Part shown: one piece after another, positions 9,257-18,378 of the stretch
Layout of the letters: each line of letters opens with the position of its first letter
Numbering within the stretch: the first letter of the stretch is position 1
NCBI GenBank assembly: GCA_018716525.1
Contig: DVJV01000184.1
Coordinates: 1-34,438 of the forward strand
DNA from: Candidatus Ventricola gallistercoris
GTDB taxonomy: Bacteria > Bacillota > Clostridia > Christensenellales > Aristaeellaceae
Length of the DNA: 34,438 nucleotides
Direction of reading: 5' to 3'
Made by a program: the position numbers and the translations under genes
Notes under the pieces: model-generated
Told to the model about the DNA's origin: nothing
Seen by the model: only the letters and a program-made list of their open reading frames with translations
Database searches by the model: none

Positions 9257-10459
9257 ATGGATCGCAAAAAGAGGCGTGTCACCTACATGACCGGCGCCAA
9301 CGCCACGTTCGGCTCCTACGGGCTGAACGACGAAAGCAAGAAGAAAAAGAAGAAAAAGCCGCTTTCAAGCCATTTGCGCATGCTCTTTGCGCTGCTGGCG
9401 CTTTGCGGAATGCTTGCCGTGGTGGTGGCGTATGCGCTGCTGGATTCCGGGCGAAGCGGCGTGGGCCGCGTCACGCGCATCGGCGCCACGCTCAGCCAGA
9501 ACGTGATGCCGTTTGGCTCGAGCGTCATTTTCTACGACGGCACGACGCTGCACTGCGTGGCGGCCACGGGCGGCAACGAGTGGAGCTACCAGATCGGCAC
9601 CAACGCCGATTACGACGCCACCGAGCAGCGCATCGTGGCCTGGTCGGGCAACGACCTGTACATCCTCAACAACCGCGGCCGGCTCATCTACAACAACAAG
9701 ATGTCTGACGCCATTCAGTTTGCCAGCGCGGGCGAGGAATACGTGGCCGTGTTTGTGGGCGAGGCGGACAACGGCGTGGTGAGCGTCATCGACAGCAACG
9801 GACAGACGGTGGACAACATCACCATTGAAAACCAGACGCTGCTGGACATCGGCTTTTTCAAATCCACCACCTCTTCAAGCGCGCAGGAGACCGAGCTGAT
9901 GTGGGTGCTGGGCCTGGATACCACCGGCACGGTGATCTCCACCGAATTGCAGACGTTCCAGCCCGGCAAGCTCTCCACCGGCAAGAGCTCCCTGGGCGAG
10001 CACATCGCCTACATGATCTACGATCAGGACGGCGTGCTCAACGTGGTGACCACCCGCCAGATCATGCACTACAACTACCGGGTGCTGGAGGAATCCTCCC
10101 CCACGCTGATCTATGGCTACACCGTCGAGGACGTGGTCAAGAGCGGCGGCACGCTCTACCAGCTTCTGGTGCCGGCGCAGGACCAGAGCGAGGGCATCAA
10201 CCTCAACAACGTCCGCCTGATGTATGGGAGCATCGACCGCGTGCTGCACCTGCCCAGCACCTGCCTGGCCGCCACGCTGGGCACGCGCTCGGTGTACGGC
10301 TTTGCTTCCAATGCCGTGTATGCCTGCCGGTTCAACGAGACGACATTCCGCGCCTATGCGCTGCCCATCAACGTCACTGCCGTGCTGGGCATGATTTCGG
10401 ATAACCGCGCGGTGGTCGCCTCCGGTTCCGAAATCTATGTGGTGGAGCTGCCGCTGTAA
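9257..10459 (+). CDS. single-pass membrane-anchored, beta-propeller-like protein (DUF5711-type)
   Basis: Lys-rich N-terminus, one TM segment, then repeated beta-rich segments; start preceded by aaaggaag. Confidence 0.6.
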   Translation: MDRKKRRVTYMTGANATFGSYGLNDESKKKKKKKPLSSHLRMLFALLALCGMLAVVVAYALLDSGRSGVGRVTRIGATLSQNVMPFGSSVIFYDGTTLHCVAATGGNEWSYQIGTNADYDATEQRIVAWSGNDLYILNNRGRLIYNNKMSDAIQFASAGEEYVAVFVGEADNGVVSVIDSNGQTVDNITIENQTLLDIGFFKSTTSSSAQETELMWVLGLDTTGTVISTELQTFQPGKLSTGKSSLGEHIAYMIYDQDGVLNVVTTRQIMHYNYRVLEESSPTLIYGYTVEDVVKSGGTLYQLLVPAQDQSEGINLNNVRLMYGSIDRVLHLPSTCLAATLGTRSVYGFASNAVYACRFNETTFRAYALPINVTAVLGMISDNRAVVASGSEIYVVELPL

Positions 10460-10485
10460 ACCCTGGCGCGGCGAAAGGAGAACCC

Positions 10486-11172
10486 ATGAACATCATCGAC
10501 ATCATCATCCTGGTTGCGCTCGCCGTGAGCGTGATCATGGGCATGTACCGGGGATTCATCAACGGCGTGCTCAGCGTGGCCGCGCTCATCGGCGCGGCGG
10601 CGGTGGCCTTTGCCGTCAGCGGCGAATTGGCCGCCTGGCTTCAGGGCAATGAGACGCTCATCAACACCCTGATGTATTACACCGACGCCGGAAGCCGCAT
10701 CAAGGATCTGGATCTGTCGCTGCTCTCCGTCTCTCAGGTTTCCGAGAGCGCGCTCGCCCAGATTCTGGAAAACGCGCAGCTTCCCTCGGCCTTCCAGACG
10801 GCGTTCCTCTCCGAATTGAGCACCGCGCCAGGCACGACCTCCGTCTCCACGCTCTTGAGCCAGACGATCGTGAGCGTGTCCATCTCCATTCTCAGCTTCC
10901 TGATCTGCTTTTTGCTTTGCTACATCGTGGCCACGTTCATCATCCATCTGATCTGCTACGTGTTTGAGCTGCCCGTGCTGCGCCATCTGGATGCGCTGGC
11001 AGGCGGCGTGTTCGGCCTGGCCCGCGGCGTGCTGCTGCTGTTCATCTTCTTTGCGCTGGTGCCCATCGTGCTGGCCGTGGCGCCGGTGGAGCAGCTTTCG
11101 CAGGTGTTTGCCCAGTCGCAGCTGGCGCCGCTGTTTGACAGCCGGCTGATCCTCTCCATTCTGGGCGCGTAA
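10486..11172 (+). CDS. CvpA family membrane protein
   Basis: MNIIDIIILVALAVSVIMGMYRGFINGVLSVAALIGA plus four hydrophobic segments, CvpA-like; SD aaaggag. Confidence 0.85.
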   Translation: MNIIDIIILVALAVSVIMGMYRGFINGVLSVAALIGAAAVAFAVSGELAAWLQGNETLINTLMYYTDAGSRIKDLDLSLLSVSQVSESALAQILENAQLPSAFQTAFLSELSTAPGTTSVSTLLSQTIVSVSISILSFLICFLLCYIVATFIIHLICYVFELPVLRHLDALAGGVFGLARGVLLLFIFFALVPIVLAVAPVEQLSQVFAQSQLAPLFDSRLILSILGA

Positions 11173-11220
11173 CCATCAAACTGGTTTCAATGTCCATATC
11201 GCGCGAAAGGAGCGCATGCC

Positions 11221-11394
11221 ATGGAGGTCTTTTACTACCGGTGTGAAGTGTGCGGCTATGTGCATCAGGTGCCCAGCTACTGGATGAGCTATGAGCCGGA
11301 GCCCACGTGCGAACAGATGCACTTTTCGCCGCAAACGCACGAAGTCTGCACAGAAAAGACCCTGACCTATGCGGGCGGGGGAGACGAGGATTGA
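11221..11394 (+). CDS. 57-aa Cys-rich (rubredoxin/zinc-ribbon-like) mini-protein, absent from the ORF track
   Basis: MEVFYYRCEVCGYVHQVPSYWMSYEPEPTCEQMHFSPQTHEVCTEKTLTYAGGGDED*; SD gaaagga upstream; fits exactly between CvpA and the next CDS. Confidence 0.75.
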   Translation: MEVFYYRCEVCGYVHQVPSYWMSYEPEPTCEQMHFSPQTHEVCTEKTLTYAGGGDED

Positions 11395-11404
11395 GGGACG
11401 CGGC

Positions 11405-11899
11405 ATGGAACAAAAGGGAAAGAGTGGGGCCATCCGCCTGACAAACAAGACGGCCATCGCCCTGCGCAGAAGCGCTGCCAACGTGCGCCACGCGTGGCTG
11501 GTGACGGCAGCCGTGCTCACGCTTCTATTGGCGTGCCTGGCGGTCTATCTGGGCATGCGCTGGCTGCATGCTGTGCCGGTGGTGGTGGCGGTGACGGTGC
11601 TGCTGGATGCGGTCATCGGCTTTCACGCGCGCAACCGCTATTTGCAGATCGTGGGACAGGCGATCTGCACCGAGGCGGCCGCGCGAAACATGCGTTCGGG
11701 CTCGGAGAGCGAACGCATCCGCCGGGCCGCGCGCGATCTGATGCGCGTCAAGCAGGATGTGCTGGAGGGGGCCGCCGCGCCCAAAGCCGGTGTGGATACC
11801 CGCGAGTGGAGCGATGTGCTCGGCGTGGGGGCCAGACCCCCGCACCGGCGCCGCCGGCAGGCTGGGTTTGAGGTCATTGAGAGCGAAAAGGTCAGGTGA
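11405..11899 (+). CDS. hypothetical membrane protein, 164 aa
   Basis: Two hydrophobic segments followed by a basic cytoplasmic-type tail; overlaps the next start. Confidence 0.65.
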   Translation: MEQKGKSGAIRLTNKTAIALRRSAANVRHAWLVTAAVLTLLLACLAVYLGMRWLHAVPVVVAVTVLLDAVIGFHARNRYLQIVGQAICTEAAARNMRSGSESERIRRAARDLMRVKQDVLEGAAAPKAGVDTREWSDVLGVGARPPHRRRRQAGFEVIESEKVR

Positions 11900-13953
11900 A
11901 ACCGTTTTTCATGGCGTCGATTGCAATTGCGGTGCTGTTCGTCTGCGGCGGCGTGCTGGCGGCGCGTCTGCTGCTGCCGGGCAAAAGAAAAGGGGTGCAG
12001 GCGTGCCTGGGCGGCGCGCTGGGGCTGCTTTTGAGCGTGCAGATCCCGGCGGTGTGGTTCTCGCTGCTGTTTTTGTGCGGCGGCGTGATGATGGTGCGCT
12101 TCCTGCTTCCGGGCAAGAGCCCGCTTGTGCGGGTGTGGCTGGGTTTGGCGCTGGGCGTGCTGCTGGAAATGCAGCTCCCGGCGCTGTTTGCCTATGTGTT
12201 TGATTTTTCCATTCGCGCGCATCAGGCGGCGGCGCTTCTCATGACGGCGGCCGTTGCGCTGTGCGCATATCTGCGCGACAGGCGAGCGCCCTGCAAAATG
12301 AGCGCCTCCGACCGCAGGCAGCTTGCGGTGATGGCCGCAGTCTGCCTGCCGCTTGCGGTGCTCTCGGCCTACCTGCAGTACACGCACATGATCATGCCCG
12401 CCGCCGACGGGTCGCTTTGGTGCGGGCAGTCCACATACGGCGATCTGTGCATGCACCTGGCGTTTGTCACGTCGATGGAGAACATGGCCTTCCCCCCCAC
12501 CTATAATCTGCTCTCCGGCACATCGCTCTCCTATCCCTATCTGACCGACTCGCTGAGCACCAGCCTCTACATGCTGGGCATGCCGCTCAATCTCTCGCTG
12601 GTCGTGCCCGGCACGCTGCTGATGGTCATGACCTATGCGGGCTACATGCTCCTGGCTCAGCAGATCCTGGGCGGACGGTACAAGGCGGTGGCTGTAGCGG
12701 CGCTGCTGTTCTTCTTTAACGGCGGCCTGGGCTTCCTCTATGACTTTGACATGGCGTTTCGGGACGGGTTTGCCCGGGTGAAGGAGATCTTCACCGGCTA
12801 TTACCTCACCCCCGCCAATCAGCCCGCCCTCAACCTGCGCTTTTCCAACGTCATCGTGGATCTGATGATCCCCCAGCGCTCGCTGCTGGGCGGCTGGGCG
12901 CTGGGCATTCCCGCGCTGTATCTGCTCATCAGCGCCACGCGCGAAAAGTCCATGCGCCAGACGGTCATGCTGGGGCTGTGGGCCGGGGCGCTGCCGCTGG
13001 TGCACACCCACACCTTTCTGGCGCTCGGGCTGTTTTCCGGCGGCTATCTGCTCGGCAGGTTCATCATAAACCCGCAGGACAGGCGCTTTTTGCTGCGCAT
13101 GGCGGGCACATACCTGGCTATCACGCTCGTGCTGGCGCTGCCGCAGGTGCTCTTCAACGCCGTCAAGCAGACCGTGGAGGGCGGCTCGCTGCGCTTTCAG
13201 TTCAACTGGGTCAACAACAGCGGCGGCAACGGGCTGATCGACGGCTACTTCTGGTTCTGGATCAAGAATGCGGGATTGCCGTTCATTCTCATGCTCTGCG
13301 CGTGCCTGAACGCGCGGCGGCGCGGCTATCTGGATATCGTGATGGGCATGGCGGCCATCTTTATCGTCGCCGAGACGGTGATCTTCCAGCCCAACGAGTA
13401 CGACAACAACAAGCTCTTTTACATCTGGTACATGTTTGCGGTGATCCTGGCCGCGGACTACGGCTCCATCCTCATGCAGCGGCTGGCGGGGCTGCGCGGA
13501 CGGGTGCTGCTGTGCGCGCTGTTTCTGTGGGCGAGCATGTTTTCCGGGGCGCTGTCCATCGGCAGGGAAGTGGTCTCGGGCTACCAGCTCTTTTCCAGGA
13601 GCGCGGTGGAGGCAGGCGACTGGATTCGCGAAAACACCGATCACGACGATGTGTTTCTCACCGGGCAGCAGCACATCAATCCGGTGTGCTCGCTGGCGGG
13701 CCGCCAGATTTTGTGCGGAAGCGACCTGTATGTATACTTCCACGGGCTTGATTACAGCGTGCAGGCGCAGGATTGCAAGCGCTTTTACGAGAACCCGCGC
13801 GAAAATGCGGATGTGCTTTCCCGCTACGGCGTCGATTACATCTATGTGAGCGACTACGAGCGCTCGGAGTTCCTCGTGGACACGGCGGCGCTGTCCGAGC
13901 TGTACACGGTGGTCTATGAAAACGCCGATGTGACCATCTACCGCGCAGACTGA
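11896..13953 (+). CDS. polytopic membrane protein, GT-C-glycosyltransferase-like
   Basis: GTG start; many TM segments, large loops with STYGDLCMHLAFVTSM and C-terminal soluble part; N-terminal internal repeat. Confidence 0.7.
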   Translation: MKPFFMASIAIAVLFVCGGVLAARLLLPGKRKGVQACLGGALGLLLSVQIPAVWFSLLFLCGGVMMVRFLLPGKSPLVRVWLGLALGVLLEMQLPALFAYVFDFSIRAHQAAALLMTAAVALCAYLRDRRAPCKMSASDRRQLAVMAAVCLPLAVLSAYLQYTHMIMPAADGSLWCGQSTYGDLCMHLAFVTSMENMAFPPTYNLLSGTSLSYPYLTDSLSTSLYMLGMPLNLSLVVPGTLLMVMTYAGYMLLAQQILGGRYKAVAVAALLFFFNGGLGFLYDFDMAFRDGFARVKEIFTGYYLTPANQPALNLRFSNVIVDLMIPQRSLLGGWALGIPALYLLISATREKSMRQTVMLGLWAGALPLVHTHTFLALGLFSGGYLLGRFIINPQDRRFLLRMAGTYLAITLVLALPQVLFNAVKQTVEGGSLRFQFNWVNNSGGNGLIDGYFWFWIKNAGLPFILMLCACLNARRRGYLDIVMGMAAIFIVAETVIFQPNEYDNNKLFYIWYMFAVILAADYGSILMQRLAGLRGRVLLCALFLWASMFSGALSIGREVVSGYQLFSRSAVEAGDWIRENTDHDDVFLTGQQHINPVCSLAGRQILCGSDLYVYFHGLDYSVQAQDCKRFYENPRENADVLSRYGVDYIYVSDYERSEFLVDTAALSELYTVVYENADVTIYRAD

Positions 13954-13975
13954 CGGCAACAGGGATTATAAGCAC

Positions 13976-13997
13976 GGGGCGGCGCTTTTGCCGCCCC
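13976..13997 (+). terminator. GC-rich hairpin after the GT-C-like gene
   Basis: ggggcggc-gctttt-gccgcccc, no T tract. Confidence 0.45.
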
Positions 13998-14160
13998 TCA
14001 GTCTGTCGAAAAAGTCCGCCTGCGGCGTTCTTTTTCGAAGTTTGCGCTGTTTCCCTCTCGCCCCGCATGGGGCTCCCGGGCGGGAAACTGCGCAAGGAAG
14101 CCTTGCACAGCGAGGCCCGAATCCGCCGCACATGTCGCCGGATTCGGATTGCATTTGGAG
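13998..14160 (-). repeat. dispersed intergenic repeat, copy A (minus orientation, truncated at one end)
   Basis: tcagtctgtcgaaaaagtccgcctgcggcg...gaatccgccgcacatgtcgccggattcggattgcatttggagg; matches copies C and D. Confidence 0.85.
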
Positions 14161-14169
14161 GGATGGCGC

Positions 14170-14397
14170 ATGGTGGAGCGGTTTTTGCGCTACTCGCTGG
14201 AGCGGGAGCGCAAGATCTGCGTGGTGCTGCTTAGCGGCGGGGCGATGAAAAAGACCAATCTGCAAGTCACATCCCTGGATGCGGACGGCGCGGGTTTCAC
14301 GGCGCGGCTGCCGGGGCGCAAGCGCGACGTGCACCTGAGCACAGCAGACGTGCTGACGGCGGCGTATGCGCGCGGGGATCAGGGCGAACTGGAGTGA
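14170..14397 (+). CDS. hypothetical protein, 75 aa
   Basis: MVERFLRYSLERERKICVVLLSGGAMKKTNLQVTSLDADGAGFTARLPGRKRDVHLSTADVLTAAYARGDQGELE; GGAGG 8 nt upstream. Confidence 0.65.
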   Translation: MVERFLRYSLERERKICVVLLSGGAMKKTNLQVTSLDADGAGFTARLPGRKRDVHLSTADVLTAAYARGDQGELE

Positions 14398-14448
14398 ATG
14401 CCGCGGCCTGTGCGGCAAGATGGCAACGTGAAACCGGGAGGAATGGCC

Positions 14449-15819
14449 ATGGATGCGCTGAATCGCAGCGTGATGATCGGGCACATCGCCAGGCGGGTGC
14501 GGGAAGCGGGCGGCCGCGCGATGCTGGTGGGCGGCTGTGTGCGCGACGCGCTGCTGGGCCGCGAGAGCGGGGACATCGACTGCGAGGTATACGGCCTTGC
14601 GCCGGATGTGCTGCGCGCGATTGCCGGCGAATTTGGCCAGGTGGATGAGAGCGGGGCGCGCTACGGCGTGTACAGCCTGCGCGCGCAGGGCATCGACCTG
14701 GCGGTGCCGCGTCTGGAGCGCCGCACGGGGCCGCTGCACGGCGACTTCGAGGTGACGCCCGATCCGTCTTTGCCGGTGGAGCGCGCCGCCATGCGGCGGG
14801 ATTTTACCGTCAATGCGATTTTGCGCGATGCGCTCACCGGCGAATACGTCGATCCCTTCGGCGGGCGGGAGGATCTGGCCAAGGGAATCTTGCGCGCCGT
14901 GCCGGGCGGGCAGTTTGAGGAGGACCCGCTGCGCGTGCTGCGCGGGGCGCAGTTTGCCGCGCGCTTTCACCTGCGGCCGGATGAGGATACGCTCAAGAAG
15001 ATGGCTGCCATGCCGCTTGACCGCCTGAGCGCGCCGCGCGTGCTGCAGGAGACGAAGAAGGCGCTTTTGCACGCCGGGGAGCCGGATGTGTTCTTTGACG
15101 TGCTGCGGCGCGCGGGGGCGCTCAGGCCCTGGTTTTCGGAGCTGCACGCGCTGGTGGATGTGCCGCAGAACCCGCGCTATCACCCGGAGGGCGATGCCTT
15201 TGCCCACACCCTGCTGGTGCTCAGGGAGGCCGCAATCGTGCGGGCGCAGACGGCAAGGCCGCTCTTCTTCATGCTCTCGGCGCTCACGCACGACTTGGGC
15301 AAGGCCGTTTCCACATCGCGCAACGCGCGCGGGGATTGGCAGTCCGTCGGGCATGAGCACACGGGCATGCCGCTGGTGCGCGCGATGCTCGGGCGGCTTG
15401 GCGTGTCCAGGGAGGCCATCGCCTACGCGGTGAACATGTGCAGCCTGCATATGCGCGTGCACACCTGCTATTACAATCGGGCGCGCATCCGCAGCACCAA
15501 CGTGCTCTTCGATGAATCGGTCTGCGCGCGGGAGCTGGGGCTTTTAGCGGTGTGCGATGCGCGCGGCACGGGCAAGCCGTCCGGGCAGGCGGATGCCGAA
15601 GAGGCGTTCATTCTCGAGCGCCTGGAGCGCTACGAGCGCGCCATATCCGCCCCGATGCCCACGGGCGAAATGCTCTTGAAAGCGGGCGCAAAGCCGGGGC
15701 CCGGCATGAAAAAGGCGCTGGCATCGGCGCGGCGGCGGGTGCTCTGCGGGGAAGAGCTGGGCCGCGCGGTGACGCAGGCGGTGCGCGACATGCAAAGCGA
15801 AGAGAAGAGCGATGCGTGA
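14449..15819 (+). CDS. CCA tRNA nucleotidyltransferase / poly(A) polymerase family with HD domain
   Basis: AMLVGGCVRDALLGRESGDIDCEVYG, MRRDFTVNAILRDALTGEYVDPFGGREDL, DPLRVLRGAQFAARF, LTHDLGKA. Confidence 0.92.
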   Translation: MDALNRSVMIGHIARRVREAGGRAMLVGGCVRDALLGRESGDIDCEVYGLAPDVLRAIAGEFGQVDESGARYGVYSLRAQGIDLAVPRLERRTGPLHGDFEVTPDPSLPVERAAMRRDFTVNAILRDALTGEYVDPFGGREDLAKGILRAVPGGQFEEDPLRVLRGAQFAARFHLRPDEDTLKKMAAMPLDRLSAPRVLQETKKALLHAGEPDVFFDVLRRAGALRPWFSELHALVDVPQNPRYHPEGDAFAHTLLVLREAAIVRAQTARPLFFMLSALTHDLGKAVSTSRNARGDWQSVGHEHTGMPLVRAMLGRLGVSREAIAYAVNMCSLHMRVHTCYYNRARIRSTNVLFDESVCARELGLLAVCDARGTGKPSGQADAEEAFILERLERYERAISAPMPTGEMLLKAGAKPGPGMKKALASARRRVLCGEELGRAVTQAVRDMQSEEKSDA

Positions 15820-15854
15820 GCGGCAAAGGCAGGCGGACTTTTCCGAAACACCGG

Positions 15855-15884
15855 ACATGCTCTTTCAAACGGAGCATGTTTTTT
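15855..15884 (+). terminator. intrinsic terminator
   Basis: acatgctc-tttcaaacg-gagcatgt followed by ttttttc. Confidence 0.85.
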
Positions 15885-16005
15885 CATATTCATACAAGAT
15901 TTTCGTTCACGCCTGCATAAGGACGTATATCTCGCCATATATATGAAATATGGAATTCACGCTGTGCGCCATGCGCGCCTTGTGACAAGGAAGTGAAGCG
16001 CCCTC

Positions 16006-18228
16006 ATGCAGCATCTCTTTCGCCACCGCAAAATGATTGCCCTTTCGACGGTGATTGTCACCGCCATGGCGGTGGCCACCGTATACTTTGTGCGCCAGGT
16101 TCACGCTCAGATCTGGCAGCACTCGGCCGATCTGCTCCTTGAATACACGCAGCACCAGTGCAGCGCGCTGCGCGTTCCGCTCTCTTTGACGGGAAGCGTG
16201 GATCAGGGCGGCGCATCGGCGCTGCTTTCCAAACCGCCCGACCGGGTGCGCATCTGCCTGATCAATGCGCTCGGGGAGATCGTGGTGGCGTCGCCCGCCG
16301 GCATAGGCGGCAATCTCTTTGACACATTCAACGATGGAAAGAACGAGGTGACGGCCGTCGCCCGCTTTGTCCAGCAGGTGCGGCGGGGAAATGCCGGTAC
16401 CGGCTCGCTGCGCTTTTTAGGGGAAGACGCAATGCTCAGCTTTGCGCCCGTGGGCGCGGACACGGGGCTGTATCTGGTGGCGCTGTCCCCGGCGGGGCCT
16501 GTGGCCCGGCAGACGGGCGCCATTCTCATGAAAACGGCGCTGCTCTTTGCCTGTCTGCTGCCGGGCTGCTTTTTGCTGGTGGCGCTCTGCGCGCACTATG
16601 CCGGGCGCAGAAGACGCCTGGCCGATGCCATGCGCCGGGAACAGACGCTGCACTGCGCGCAGGCGGCCGAGGCGCTGGGGCGCGCGAAGGGCAACCTGCT
16701 CAGCAGCGTCAGCCACGATATCCGCACGCCGATGAACGCGATTGTCGGGCTCTCCACGCTGCTCGCGCGCGATGCCTCCTCGCCGGACAAGGTGCGCGAG
16801 CACGCGCTCAAGCTTGCCTCGGCCAGCCGCTACCTGCTGGGGCTGGTCAACGATGTGCTGGACATGAGCCGCATCGAGAGCGGAAAGACGGCGATCTGCC
16901 CGGCGTCGTTTGACCTGTCCGAGCTGGTGGAGAGCGTCAACACCGTGCTGCGCCCGCAGATGGAGGCCAAGCAGCAGCGCTTTGTCATCACCGTGCGGGG
17001 CATGCACAGCGACGTGCTGCTGGGCGACAAGCTGCGCATCAACCAGATTTTGTTTAACCTCCTGTCAAACGCCACCAAGTACACGCCCTGCGGCGGGCAC
17101 ATCGAGCTGAGCTTTGAGGGGCTTGAGTGCCCGGAGGAAAACAGGCAGCGCATGCGCATCTGCGTCAGTGACAACGGCATCGGCATCAGCCCGGAATACC
17201 TGAGCACCATATTCAATCCCTTCACGCGCGAGACGACCAGCGCGACAAAGGGCATTCAGGGCACCGGGCTGGGCATGGCCATCACCAAAGAACTGGTGGA
17301 TCTGATGGGCGGCGACATCCGCGTGCAGAGCGAGCCGGGGGCAGGCAGCACATTCACCTTTGAGCTGACGCTGGGCGTGGCCGCGCAGGAGCCGTGCCGC
17401 CCGTTCTGGCAGGAGCACGGCATCAGGCGCATGCTGATCCTCTGCGGGGACGAGGATCAGCTTTCCGCCATGCTCAGGGCTATGGAGGGCACGGGTGTGG
17501 ATGTGGCGCGCGCCGCGAGCATGGCCGACGCCGAGCGCCGGGTCTGCGCGGCGCAGCAATCCGAGCGGATGCCCGATCTGGTGTTGCTGGGGCAGGCGCA
17601 GGACGGCTCGGCGGATACGGATGCCGCCGCGCGATTGAGAAGCCTGCTGCCGCCGGAGACCCTCATCCTCGCGCTGACGGATGGCGCGCGCGTGGAGACG
17701 CCCACATGCGGGATCAGCGCGTGTATGCCGGGCCCGTTTTTCGCATCCGGCCTGCGCAAAGCGGTGGAAAAGCTCCGCCTTTGCCCGCAGGAGGGGGCAT
17801 CCGGCGTCAAGGAGAGCCGTCCGCTGGAGGGCATGCGCTTTCTGGTCGCCGAGGATAACCAGCTCAACGCGGAGATCATCACCGAATTGCTGCACATGGC
17901 CGGTGCGGATTGCTTCGTCGCCCCGGACGGCAGGCAGGCCGTGACCCGCCTGACCCAGGCGGCGGATGCGTCGTTTGACGCCGTGCTCATGGATGTGCAG
18001 ATGCCCGTGATGAATGGCTATGAGGCGGCTAAGGCGATCCGGGAGAGCGGCGTGCCGGAAATACAGGATGTGCCCATCGTCGCCATGACAGCCAATGCGT
18101 TTGCCGAGGATGTGCGCGAGGCCAAGGCTTGCGGCATGAATGCGCACATCGCCAAGCCGGTGGAGTTGCCGGTGCTCATCAATACGATCTTGTGCCTGTG
18201 CGGCGGGGAGCATGCCAGCGCAGGCTGA
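16006..18228 (+). CDS. membrane hybrid sensor histidine kinase with HisKA-HATPase, pseudo-receiver and receiver
   Basis: Two TM segments; SVSHDIRTPMNAIVGLS H-box; NLLSNATKYTP N-box; GIQGTGLGMAI; VLMDVQMPVMNGYEA receiver. Confidence 0.93.
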   Translation: MQHLFRHRKMIALSTVIVTAMAVATVYFVRQVHAQIWQHSADLLLEYTQHQCSALRVPLSLTGSVDQGGASALLSKPPDRVRICLINALGEIVVASPAGIGGNLFDTFNDGKNEVTAVARFVQQVRRGNAGTGSLRFLGEDAMLSFAPVGADTGLYLVALSPAGPVARQTGAILMKTALLFACLLPGCFLLVALCAHYAGRRRRLADAMRREQTLHCAQAAEALGRAKGNLLSSVSHDIRTPMNAIVGLSTLLARDASSPDKVREHALKLASASRYLLGLVNDVLDMSRIESGKTAICPASFDLSELVESVNTVLRPQMEAKQQRFVITVRGMHSDVLLGDKLRINQILFNLLSNATKYTPCGGHIELSFEGLECPEENRQRMRICVSDNGIGISPEYLSTIFNPFTRETTSATKGIQGTGLGMAITKELVDLMGGDIRVQSEPGAGSTFTFELTLGVAAQEPCRPFWQEHGIRRMLILCGDEDQLSAMLRAMEGTGVDVARAASMADAERRVCAAQQSERMPDLVLLGQAQDGSADTDAAARLRSLLPPETLILALTDGARVETPTCGISACMPGPFFASGLRKAVEKLRLCPQEGASGVKESRPLEGMRFLVAEDNQLNAEIITELLHMAGADCFVAPDGRQAVTRLTQAADASFDAVLMDVQMPVMNGYEAAKAIRESGVPEIQDVPIVAMTANAFAEDVREAKACGMNAHIAKPVELPVLINTILCLCGGEHASAG

Positions 18229-18287
18229 CGCGCTGCGCGCAAAAAATATAGAAAAAACCCGCCTTTCGCATTTTGCGTCAGGCGGAT

Positions 18288-18370
18288 TCAGACTGTCAAA
18301 AAACTTCTTTGGGTGGTTTGGAGGGCCACAGCCCTCCAAGTGCAAGGCGAATCCGGCGACATGCGCGGCG
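18288..18370 (+). repeat. dispersed intergenic repeat, copy B (right part truncated)
   Basis: tcagactgtcaaaaaacttctttgggtggtttggagggccacagccctccaagtgcaaggcgaatccggcgacatgcgcggcg. Confidence 0.8.
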
Positions 18371-18378
18371 CAGGGCGC

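Noticed and set aside
9335-9360. Poly-Lys AAG/AAA run as a possible programmed frameshift site
   Set aside because: The reading frame continues intact through a normal juxtamembrane basic segment; no alternative frame product of interest was seen.
11638-13959. 773-aa minus-strand ORF
   Set aside because: Shadow ORF opposite the well-supported membrane protein and neighbours; composition (His/Arg/Gln-rich, no family motifs) typical of antisense frames in GC-rich DNA.
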